Shown: in pieces, positions 10,961-20,800 of the stretch
Numbering within the stretch: the stretch's first letter is position 1
Layout of the letters: each line of letters starts with the position of its first letter
NCBI RefSeq assembly: GCF_000350225.1
Contig: NW_005179147.1
Span: 1 to 64,000, forward strand
Length of the DNA: 64,000 nt
Source: Chondrus crispus
Lineage: Eukaryota > Rhodophyta > Florideophyceae > Gigartinales > Gigartinaceae
Direction: 5' to 3'
The notes under the pieces: model-generated
Database searches by the model: none
What the model saw: the letters and a program-made list of their open reading frames with translations, nothing else
Told to the model about the DNA's origin: nothing
Program-made: the position numbers and the translations under genes

Positions 10961-11434
10961 GCGCAGCTAGGGGGCGGTTTGCAGGCGGTTGCGGGGCGAG
11001 GAGGTGGTCGTGGGGCGGATGGTGGGGAGAGGTATTTTATTGTGGAGCAATGGTTGGGCATCGGGTGTATTTTACTCGGTGTGGGATGAGTTGTGGGTTG
11101 GTTTAGATGGACAGTAGATGTTGGTTAGATGGTTGTCGGTGAGGGTGATGATTTTGAGGCATTTACAGTATCTTCGCTGCCTGATACGTGTACACGTCGC
11201 CAGCGAACACAGTTGCCACAGCGGGGCAGCCCTTGCCAACCTCGACCCCTGTACTGCAAACTACTTTTCCCCAACCAGTCCGTCAACTTCTTTTCCGACT
11301 TCACTTCGTCCCCTTCTTTCCCCCTTGGTCAACACCAACGTTCCGTCCTCCCTCCCTCTCTCAACCCACATACCCACTCTAACAACGCCCACCGCTTTCC
11401 CTAGCTTCCCTTCCCCTAAATCCCCCCCCCCACC
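10961..11434. other. Spacer and probable promoter of the TPM-RING gene
   Basis: No gene is seen. The last 150 bases are strikingly pyrimidine-rich (CT-rich up to ACCATGG), which suggests a core promoter and leader for the gene starting at 11435. Confidence 0.4.
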
Positions 11435-12868
11435 ATGGCGTCTGCGCGCCCCTTTCTCCTCCTCCTCCTGCTTCTCCTGCACCTGCTGCACACCTCGGCC
11501 ACCTCATGGAAGTCGACAGAGCTCCCGAACCCCCAAGACGACCCCGCGGGTCTATGCGGCCGTGGCGGCTTGCATTCGTCCGTGTGCGACCCCGACGGCC
11601 TTCTTTCGCTGTCCGACGCCGACACCATCGACGGCTTCATTAACTTCATCCACGATGGCACCCACGGCTATACAAAGCTAACTTGCGCCCACTCTGACCT
11701 GGCCGGTGCCCAGCTCGCAGTCGCCGTCGTCGAAAAGATGGACTGCGGCCTCTGCCTTGGCTCAAAGGAGAACCGCGCCTTTGAGTTTGCAAAGGACTTA
11801 CACGATCGTTGGGGCGTCGGCGACGTCAAGTGTCAGAACGGCGTCGTCTTGTTCTTGTCCTTGCGTGATCACGTCATGGGTCTGTCTGTGGGCAGGGGAG
11901 TCAAGCATGTGTTGAGGACGGACATGGTTCCGCTCATCATGGGCATTATGAAGCCCAAGTTGAGGAAAGGCGAGTACGGGCAGGCCATAGTGGACGGCGT
12001 GCACGCCATCGGCAATATTGTTAGCGGCATGGAGGTTCAGCCAGTGGAGGAAAACTCATCGGGGTCCATCTTTCTGCCCATGTTCTTTGGGGCGGGCTTT
12101 CTCGCTTTGATTGCTAGGAACGCCCGCAGAAATCAGAAGTTTAAGCGATGTAAGGAGGCACTCGAGAACATCGATAAGGACCGCGCTTGTGCGGAGAACA
12201 ACCAGTTCGTTGTCACCAGTTGTCCTATTTGTCTGAATGACTTTAAGCAGTCGAGAGATGAGGATAACGAGGACACGGAAGAAGAGGAAGCCCAGCCGCT
12301 TGTGGAAATTGATACGAACGGGCCGAAGTCGACTAACGTGGGGAGCTCTGAGCATAATGTCAAGTCTGTTTCAGCCGGAAATGGCCTTCGTACTGCGAAC
12401 GCAGGCACGGGCACCATGGAGCAAGACGTCACGAGTGAGGGGGAAGATGCTGTCAAGATTCTTCCGTGCGGGCATAAGTTCCACGAGAGATGCATTTTAC
12501 AATGGTTTTCTACTCCACAGCAAACTAACTCACAGTGTCCTATCTGCAGGCAATCGGTCCTGGAGCCGGAAACAGTCGAGGCCCGAACGAACAACGGTCA
12601 ACCCAGTGGCTGGGATGTTTATGAACCGGAGTATAACTTTCGCATGCGAAGGGCTCAGCATTACTACAGCGATTTTATCACACTCGACATGATGAACGAC
12701 TGGAACTCACGTCGACGCGATCAAACGCCCATGACTACAAGTCCGGAATTGACGCGGTTGGATCCGGCTGCTGTCACTGAGGCGCGGCGGTCGGGAGCTG
12801 ATGGCAGTTCTTTCGCTTTTGGAGGTGGCAGCAGTGCTGGCGGTGGCGGTGGCGGAAGCAGCTGGTAA
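11435..12868 (+). CDS. Secreted/membrane TPM-domain protein fused to a RING-H2 finger
   Basis: This is a single exon of 477 aa with a good ACCATGG start. Residues 1-23 are a Leu-rich signal peptide. Residues about 55-195 form a TPM (YgcG/TLP18.3-type) domain. One hydrophobic segment (about 211-227) should span the membrane. A RING-H2 follows: C263, C266, C345, H347, H350, C353, C368 and C371. The loop between the first and second zinc-ligand pairs is 78 residues, acidic and Gly/Ser-rich, which is longer than the family's usual 9-39. The C-terminus is a Gly/Ser tail ending in SSW, typical of YgcG-like TPM proteins. The RING thus appears inserted between membrane segment and tail. Its likely role is a membrane E3 ubiquitin ligase with a lumenal TPM sensor domain; this is inferred from domains. 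Confidence 0.85.
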   Translation: MASARPFLLLLLLLLHLLHTSATSWKSTELPNPQDDPAGLCGRGGLHSSVCDPDGLLSLSDADTIDGFINFIHDGTHGYTKLTCAHSDLAGAQLAVAVVEKMDCGLCLGSKENRAFEFAKDLHDRWGVGDVKCQNGVVLFLSLRDHVMGLSVGRGVKHVLRTDMVPLIMGIMKPKLRKGEYGQAIVDGVHAIGNIVSGMEVQPVEENSSGSIFLPMFFGAGFLALIARNARRNQKFKRCKEALENIDKDRACAENNQFVVTSCPICLNDFKQSRDEDNEDTEEEEAQPLVEIDTNGPKSTNVGSSEHNVKSVSAGNGLRTANAGTGTMEQDVTSEGEDAVKILPCGHKFHERCILQWFSTPQQTNSQCPICRQSVLEPETVEARTNNGQPSGWDVYEPEYNFRMRRAQHYYSDFITLDMMNDWNSRRRDQTPMTTSPELTRLDPAAVTEARRSGADGSSFAFGGGSSAGGGGGGSSW

Positions 12869-13251
12869 GGTTTTCTGCCCTCGAGAGTTCGATGTTGTGT
12901 CTGTATTTATATCAACTCGGAGCGAGATTTGCCTATGTACAGTACCGTAGGTAGATATTATTTCGGGGGCAATCCTGGTCGTCTGCCCTCCCACAATAAA
13001 CGAAGATGATGCAACGTTTTCTCGTTGTTCAAAAAGTCATTTCCACGTTTATATATGTCTGGGATGCTGTAGTTAACGTGCTACACACGTAAGTCGAACT
13101 AGTAGTCAACCGAACCCCAACCATCTTCAAGTTATATCTACCAAGCATGAAGGCCCCCTTTCATGGGGCCAAATAAGTCGCATCTGCAGTGGCAGTACTC
13201 CCCGACCGGCTTCCTGACCGCTCACTGGCAGGAACACCGTTCTGTCACTGC
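12869..13251. other. Convergent spacer between TPM-RING and NT-C2 genes
   Basis: It holds both 3' ends. An AATAAA (about 12995) may serve the plus-strand gene. A small hairpin GGCCCC...GGGGCC sits at 13152-13170. Confidence 0.45.
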
Positions 13252-14418
13252 TTAACCCCTCCTCAGCTTTCGCAATTGCTGGTGAAGCTCATCCTTCTCC
13301 AAAGTTAGAATAGCAAGTGCCATTTTCGCCTCTCGCAAATCACGCACGACATCTGAATAGACGGGCTCCCTTGAAAGCTTTACCTCCAGATCTCCTACAT
13401 CTCGTCTCAGAGCTGTGTTTTCTGCCATCAGTTTTTTAAGAGATTCTGCGTCTTCTCCATACCGGCTGTCCTCTAGCTCCCGTTCAAGCGATTCCTTGTC
13501 TTGAAGAAGGTCATCGTTCTGTCGCCTGAGCGCTCGATTTTCCCTACGCAGCTTGTCAAACTCAACCCGTGATGGTCCTGCCGTGTTAGTGGCACCGACG
13601 TCCGTCTCAGTACTTCTAAAACGACTGCTGTGTGAGGTTCCAAGTGACGAGTCAGTCCCTGAAAACGCGGTTCTCGGTGACGCAGATGGCTTGCGCTGTA
13701 TCTTTGGCTTCTGTACAGGGTCTTCAGGAGCGGGTGTATTCCCTTGACGATTACGAATCGAGGGTTTTCTCAAGTATTGCTGCAATTTAGGTTGCGGTGG
13801 TTGCACGTTAAGAGTAGCATCGTCAACACCGATGTCGTCCAGAGAATCACCGGCATCGATTTCCGACCTTTCGTCGTCATCTCCGACTGTAGATGACTGG
13901 CCATCTGATCCCGGATCGTGAGAGCCTAAGGAGGCTGTGCCGCGAGAGGTTTTCCTATTTTTTGCCTCTGCGAGAAACGTGGAAACGACGCGCATGACGA
14001 TACGGCCACCAGAGGAAAGCGGGGCGCCCACGCGCTTCGAGTATGACGGAATCTCAACATAATCGGCAAAATTGAGCTCAATCTTACCGATAATCTTACC
14101 ACGCTGAGAGTTCTGACGAACGGCAAGCCTGTAGACTTTGTCTTCGAAGTTGGAGCCCTCCTTCTTCTTCTTGAAGAGGGTGACTTCTTGTGAAAGAACT
14201 TCGCCTCCGAAATGAGCGATGCGAGAGGACCTGTCAATTTTTGCAGCCTTCGTTGACAGAACCTTGGCTCCCCGTTCCCAGGTAACGACAACATCACTTG
14301 ACGCTATAATCTTGTCCACAGACTCGATGTGGAGGTCGAACCCGAACTTGTACCCCAGCTTGTTCAAATTGCGCATGGAGCTCGCCTTGCCGATGAGCTT
14401 TGAAGAAGAACGCTTCAT
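13252..14418 (-). CDS. NT-C2 domain protein with C-terminal coiled coil
   Basis: The first ATG is at 14418, giving 388 aa in one exon. Residues about 15-155 resemble the N-terminal C2 domain of the EEIG1/EHBP1 family: KFGFDLHIESVDKI, VVVTWERGAKVLST, then GKIELNFADYVEI and GGRIVMRVVST. A low-complexity, Ser/Asp/Pro-rich linker follows. The C-terminus (about 275-388) is a Leu/Glu/Arg-rich coiled coil. Such proteins bind membranes through NT-C2 and link vesicles or organelles to the cytoskeleton. In plants and algae most are uncharacterised. The gene converges with the TPM-RING gene. Confidence 0.78.
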   Translation of the reverse strand: MKRSSSKLIGKASSMRNLNKLGYKFGFDLHIESVDKIIASSDVVVTWERGAKVLSTKAAKIDRSSRIAHFGGEVLSQEVTLFKKKKEGSNFEDKVYRLAVRQNSQRGKIIGKIELNFADYVEIPSYSKRVGAPLSSGGRIVMRVVSTFLAEAKNRKTSRGTASLGSHDPGSDGQSSTVGDDDERSEIDAGDSLDDIGVDDATLNVQPPQPKLQQYLRKPSIRNRQGNTPAPEDPVQKPKIQRKPSASPRTAFSGTDSSLGTSHSSRFRSTETDVGATNTAGPSRVEFDKLRRENRALRRQNDDLLQDKESLERELEDSRYGEDAESLKKLMAENTALRRDVGDLEVKLSREPVYSDVVRDLREAKMALAILTLEKDELHQQLRKLRRG

Positions 14419-16516
14419 ACTGTGATAGGAGGTCGCAAAAGTGTGAACGGCAGTCCGTGTATCCAAGTATCAAAATGAGTGGGTACTTCGCAATTATGAT
14501 GCAGAAATGTCAATCCAACTCGTCCCGGACTCAGCAAACGAGAACGCACCTCGGGAAGGGAGTTGGTATGAGGTGAAAAGTTGTCGCAGAGAAGCAGGCG
14601 AAGTGAATAGTGCGAGCGGGGGTTCGGGTTGTCTTAAGTGTTGTGTGCAAAAAGTGAGGGGGAGCTTGTATGGAAGGGAACAAGGTTGCTGGAGAAATAA
14701 CATGCTGTGGTCCCCAGAAAACAGGAGGCTGTATTTGGAGGGTGCCATGGGACAGCATTGCTGGATGAGCATACCCCCGACCATGCGCCTTCAGTTCGAC
14801 TGATGCCTGTCAACGACTGTTCCCATGCTGTTCAAATTTGGGTTTTTCTGCACGTCATCACCCTGTGTGGCCGTTTTCGCAACGACTAATTTCTGCATAA
14901 AATCATCTACAAAAGTTTTAGAATTTTAACTACTAATCCCGAACCGTTTTTTTGGCTTTACTTGTGGCACTGTTCAGGTTCTACATTTGGTTATGTGTTC
15001 AACAGCGTCTCTCCCTTCTGAACGCCTGTTCAATCCGTTTTTCCTTCTTCATCCTACATCTGAACGATACCGTATGTGAGTTTGCATTTCTACTAAAGCC
15101 CATCGTCCATCCATTTCGTGCTCTCCTTCGTGGCATGCGTCTCCGTATGTGGCATGCGTCTCCGTATGTGTAGGACTACCCGTTCCTCTAAGCAATGGCT
15201 TCCCGCCGTCGCGCTCATTATGAAGGACAAAGTAGTGCTCTTTCTTTCGACTGGTTCAGTAAAGTCTGAACAAGGTAGCAAAAAGCATTTATGCGTATGA
15301 GGGACTCCGTGCATCTGCACGGAGTCCCTCATACGCATAAATGCAGATGCAGGCAATGTTTCTGTTTAATCCTTTCTTTCTTCTTACCATGAAAACGATT
15401 GTGAAGATATCGATCTTCTCTCGCATTTCATTCACACACTGCTCTCTCAATTTTAACAATAAAAAAGCTTCATCCCACTCAAAAACTCACCGAAAGCAAG
15501 GATGAGATTCCCCTGTTTTTATTGTTGGAGAAACGGGCCGCTACAGTTTCCGATATCTTCTAATTTCATGTCTGATCATCTTTTCACTTTAGAACGGCAA
15601 GGGATACCGTACTGTGAATCGCTCAAAATATACTTTTTAGTTGGATGGCAGCGATTAAGATTGGGATGTCGTCTCAACTTTACCTTCTCACTATTTTGAA
15701 TTGCCTTTCAACTTAAAGGGGTTTCGCGACTGCTAGGACAACTGAAAATTGCGACTTGGTGTTTTCTATTTTTCTTGCGAGTAACAATGTTGCAGATGAG
15801 AAGGAATTGGGCACAGCCGAAAAAGGGCTGTACAAGGAGTGGTACTCGGGCGTTCAATGCCTTCTTCTCTCTCCTCAATTCATCACCTGTTCTCCCACTT
15901 CTTTCTCTCAGTTATACTCTCAGTTATACTATTCAGTCATCACACCAGTATGTGTTACTTCTTCTCGAGTGGCTTAACCAATGAAGAATGTTTGGCTCAA
16001 GGCTCCGCAAGATTTCGGGAGACCTTCATCTTGCAAGCAGATTGCTTGTTTTCCCCAATACAAAGGTACTGACCACTTGCGCCACGCGAAGGCGGGCAAC
16101 AGTTGCGAATTTACCGTTTCGGGCGATTTAATCATTCGGGTAATCATTCACTGTAAATACCTCTGGGTCTAGAATCATTATTAGGTAATAAATGTCTTCT
16201 TGTTTTTTCAACACTATTGACTGCTGATTGTACAGCAAAGAACGATCATAGAGCATTGCAGTCGAGGAGTATTGCACCTTTTTTGTACCTGACAGCGGTG
16301 TGCATTAATGATCGGTAGCCACTGTAATGATTCGTCAATATCTCACGAAACGAGACACTGCATCGGAAATACAAACCCTACATACACAGTGACTATCGTA
16401 CCAGTTTTTCCGCACAGAGATTCAAGTTCAACTGCCATCTGAATTCACAGCCCAATCTTGGCCATTGTCCCGGTTTCATAGCACCTAGTCTGTCACCTCT
16501 GCATTTTGAAGCAAGC
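14419..16516. other. 2.1-kb divergent spacer between NT-C2 and bZIP genes
   Basis: No convincing gene is seen. It contains a tandem duplication of GGCATGCGTCTCCGTATGT (about 15133-15170), a duplicated CTCAGTTATACT (about 15907-15930) and the hairpin at 15285-15344. Both flanking genes read outward, so it includes both promoters. Confidence 0.5.
15285..15344. repeat. Perfect hairpin, 28-bp arms
   Basis: Arms are 15285-15312 and 15317-15344, perfectly complementary, with an ATCT loop. The terminal sequence is GCATTTATGCG. It lies in the divergent promoter region. Confidence 0.92.
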
Positions 16517-17584
16517 ATGTCTGAGTCTCCAATTGCAGAAGCACAGGAGACATCATTGGATGGTCGTGCGCAACTAGGTTCACAGGAAATAGATGGCGGT
16601 TTGGACACCGCGGAGGACATGGACCATGTCTTCGTCGATCGCCCTGAGGCTGAACATCAGTCCGCTCAGAAATCATCCGAGGACCTGCCTGATAACAGAG
16701 CCGATCCAGACGATGTCAATACTGTCCAGCTTTATACGGAAGATCCAGGAGCAGGAATTCGCAGCTCTTCAGATGACCAAGTGGAGGAGGCCGATCATGT
16801 GGAGATTGCTGGCACGGCAATGGACACCACAGGACTAACGCCTGCACCTGGGCAGCAGCAACCGGCGAATTCTCAAACAAAAACTGATACAGCTGGGAGG
16901 GATGCAAAGCCGCCACCAGATCAGGCGTTGGCCTCTGCCTCTCCGGCTGCTGCATCTTCTGCTATCGCGACGTCGACCGTTCCTGGTATTCAAATCCCGT
17001 CAAGTTTGTCTGTTAGTGCAGCGCAGTTCACAGCATTCGCTCCTTTGGCTGCAAATGGGGCTCCCATCATGTCTCCCTCCATGGTATCAGTCCCAATGAC
17101 CGTGGGACGGCGTGCTGTCCGGATAGCGCCGATGGGAGTTCTCCCGCTTCCACCGCAGAGCACTGTGGCTACGAGTATGGTGCCAGATCTCACAAATTCT
17201 ACCAGTGCTGGCCTGGTACCTCCCGCTAGTGGTTCCGAGGGAGCAACCATAGAAAGTCATTTGAATGCATCGACTGGGGGCGCGGGAGCTATTATTGGTG
17301 ATATGCCAAAAGGCAAACGTAGAGGAACTCCAGGTGGTTCCTCAACAAATCCCGAGGGTATGACCCCTGAAGAACGAACAAAACAGAAGCGCATGTTGAG
17401 AAATCGAGAGAGTGCTGCGCGCTCCCGGGATAAGCGAAAAACAAAGAACATTCAACTTGAGACCTCAATAGCGAAGCACACCAAGAAGAACCTTATGCTT
17501 GAAAAGGTTCTTCGCGAGCTTCAAGATGTTATTCGCTGCATGCAGCAGGAGTTGAGTAATCAAAACGCCCAGCTTTCCTGTTAA
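16517..17584 (+). CDS. bZIP transcription factor
   Basis: This is a single exon of 355 aa. The basic region sits near residues 285-310, with the N-x7-R signature in MLRNRESAARSRDKRK. A heptad-like leucine zipper follows to the C-terminus (LETSIAKH..., LMLEKVLRELQDVI). The long N-terminal part is acidic, then Ala/Pro/Ser/Thr-rich, typical of an activation or regulatory region. It should bind ACGT-core or related palindromes as a dimer in the nucleus. The zipper is short, about four heptads, and ends only a few residues before the stop. No intron is needed. Confidence 0.9.
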   Translation: MSESPIAEAQETSLDGRAQLGSQEIDGGLDTAEDMDHVFVDRPEAEHQSAQKSSEDLPDNRADPDDVNTVQLYTEDPGAGIRSSSDDQVEEADHVEIAGTAMDTTGLTPAPGQQQPANSQTKTDTAGRDAKPPPDQALASASPAAASSAIATSTVPGIQIPSSLSVSAAQFTAFAPLAANGAPIMSPSMVSVPMTVGRRAVRIAPMGVLPLPPQSTVATSMVPDLTNSTSAGLVPPASGSEGATIESHLNASTGGAGAIIGDMPKGKRRGTPGGSSTNPEGMTPEERTKQKRMLRNRESAARSRDKRKTKNIQLETSIAKHTKKNLMLEKVLRELQDVIRCMQQELSNQNAQLSC

Positions 17585-17845
17585 CGAGCCTTATGCCCTG
17601 GCAACCCCTTCCGGCTGTTGTCCAAGCTGATTTTCTGTAGAATACACTGATAACTAGGAGTTCGTCAACCGCAGCTGTGTGTGTGTCGTGCTGTTCCTTC
17701 TCGAACACAGCACTGTGACTGCAAAATGGCTGGTTTTAGTTGAGCAGGTGTCGACACTTTACTGTGTGTCCCAAAGTAACAATCGTGAATCACAAGCCCA
17801 AAAGCAAAACTACAACGACATCGACGTTGGAGCTAAGAATGGTGT
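17585..17845. other. Short convergent spacer, bZIP and TWD40-1-like genes
   Basis: Some 260 bases separate two 3' ends. No terminator-like motif is clear. Confidence 0.4.
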
Positions 17846-20800
17846 TCATGCCCCTCTGATAGTACCGCAACGGCAAATTGGACATGTGTCGTTTGAAGAA
17901 AGGCTTGCGTCGGGTAGAAATTTTGCAGGACAGACATTGCAAGACAATTGTACAAGGCCAGGCTTGAAAGTTCGCAACGTGCGATAGCATAGCTTCGGAA
18001 CAGCCTCCTCCTGGGCGTTGGCAAAACCTCTCGCAGCGCACATGGCGTACTTGTCCCGAAGAACTGGCCTTATGGTCTCTGGAACCCCAATCTCCTTGAT
18101 CGCTTGCAATGCGTGCGCCGCGGTCCCGAAATTGTTCATCATCATATTCGCGTCAGCTGCTATCACGAGTGCTTCTATTCGATGCTTTTGTTGCAGTGGT
18201 AAGGCGGTAAGCGCGGTAGCCAGCTGAGTGTAGGTCTGCTTACCGGCAGCAGTGGTTGAATGTGTACTGCTTCGAATGTCTTCCATTGCTGCTCTCACCT
18301 GTGCAAATAGCCTGTAGTGCACTAGCTGGCTTATGAGATCAGGTGACGTATGCTGTCCTCGCTCCTTCCCTCTAGAAATTGCTCGTAGAGCTGACTCAAA
18401 GTGCTTTTGAGCGGAGCTGTATCGTCCATCGTCGAGTCGCAGAGTACCTCTCTCTATCATTTCATTTGCACGAAGCGTTGGAACTGTTTGACCGTCGACT
18501 GCAGCTAGTCTCTGAGACCGCATCAGCTCATGAGTAGCCTGACGGGCTTCCTGTACTGGGCCTGCCGTTGCGTCTTTCAGTGCTCGGATGCTCCTTCGAG
18601 TTTCTTCTGCATTTCGCTCAACGATACCTGTAGTTGCGTTTTCTATGGGGGTCTCTGGACTGATATTTGCGTCAGCAGAATGCGGTGGTGGTTCTTTGCT
18701 GCGAATCTGGAAAATTGCCTCCTCATCAGACGAGTCGTCAAGGCCTCCCTCGACAGTCCGATTTTGAGTAAGGCTTGGAGCAGAGGTTCCTGTACCTTGT
18801 CTTCTGACTTCGGTGTCATCGGAGAGATCCGCATACGCCGTGACGTAATCTGAAGCCTCCAATTCAATGACTCTTCGAGACATTTCAAGTCTCTCGCTCA
18901 TATCAGAAGGAACCAGTTGAGGTAATGCAGAGCAAGAAGCTGGACTTACGCTCCCGTGTTCTTCTTGCGTCGGTGGCGAGGCAACGAATATTTCAGTTGT
19001 ACTTGTATTGCCTAATGAAATTGATGAGAAATCGATTGTTTGCCTTGCCCTTCTCATTTTCTGGAGTTCTGTCAATGATGGAATAATGGATGAATCCATT
19101 GCAGTACTGCTCTGTGAACTCTTCTCAATCAAAGTTTGAAGGAACTGTGCTAGAGCAGTATTTCCATTCGAATGCACATGGTCAGCAATGGATTTCACAG
19201 CAGCGTTTCCTCCTTCCACATCTACGAAAGCCGAAAATGTGCCGCTGCGACCGAGCAGTGTAGAGCATCGCCGCCCGATAGAAAACTCTCCAGTAGCAAA
19301 TGCGACGTTGAGAATTCTTTGCAGAACCCTGAAAAGCTCTGAACCCGCGTGAAGGGCATTCGCGTGACTAAGACGTGAACACTGCTCCTCAATAATTGTA
19401 AGCGCCTCTCTGGTATCTCCCATTCTACCCATGAACATTGCGCGACGAATCGGTGGCATACTCAATCGACCTTTCTGCGAAGTAGCAAGTAAATATGCTA
19501 CTGGGGACATAGAGTGGGCAATCAAAGTTTTCGTGAGCTCTACAGAACCTTGGGAAACATCTTGGAGCTCAAGAATGCGATAAACTTGGTCCGTGGTGCG
19601 CACATCGGCCCGAATGGGCTCATCTGGAAGAGTTAACATTCCCCTTAACAGACCTGACAGTGCGCCATACTGACGGGAGGAAATTGAGAGTGCTGTAGTC
19701 GCCCGTTCTGGGCAAGGCCGAGCGTAAACAATTCTATCAGGTAGTGCAGCAACTAGTGCAGAAACATTCCGACCATAGCTTATTCCCGCGATTGTATCCG
19801 CACGTCCATTTAGAGATACCGCAACTAAAGAGTTCCCTGATATAACCATGACAACAGGCCCAACCCATGAAAACGAGGGAAGAGAAAGCGGTGCATCCAT
19901 GGGAATGTTCCTCTGAAATTCGAAAACAGACAATGCAAGAAGCATGTCTTGAACGAAATAAATCCTCTGTTCCGTCATAATGGCACCGAGATAAGTTTCA
20001 TGCTTTCTTTTAGAGGGCAACTTTTGCCATCGAACATCAACGACAGTTTCTGTCTCGTGCAGTCGTAGGGCAGTTCGGTCCTCTAAACAAAGATCCACTT
20101 CTGTCATTGTAATAGAGGTCGAGTCCTGACTTTCGCCGGAGTGAGATAAGCGCTTTCGACTCGACGCGTTCTTCGAAAGGCAAACATGCTGTGATTCTGG
20201 GCTGTAGTACAAGACAGCAGTCCATGACGCAAACGGCGCACGAAAAACTTGAGTCGCAGTTCTACCATCAAGTTTAAAGCGCTGCACTCCACGACCTGGA
20301 CGCATTGGAGGCTCCCCTAGTGTGCTCGACGAGGGCGCAAAGGAGGACAAGGACACCATGCTTCCTGAGTTGGCGAGAATGATGATGCGATCCTCTCGTC
20401 CCATCTCATTCAAAAAGCATCCTGCACGACCTTCATTCGCCTCTGAGACATTCCATAATTCGGCGTCCCCACGTCTTGTGCACAACACGTACTTGGCAGA
20501 ATCCTCACTCTCTTCGTAAAGTTGCGTCGGATAAGATGCTTCATCAGCAAAATAAAACACAAGAGCCGCACAACAATAGCCGTACTGGTCCCTCGCAATC
20601 TCGATACGATAGAAATCGCCGGGCGGTAGGTCACAGATTTTAGAAACACACTCATCTTTGAGCTCATATCTGAACAAAGAACCGCGGTGAACTACAAGAG
20701 AATCTGAAGGAATTGTCACCGGGCCCGTGAATGCAACATGTGGCATTGTAGAGAATCCTGTATCCAACCCTGAAGACAAAGGCGGTCGGATACTCCCGAT

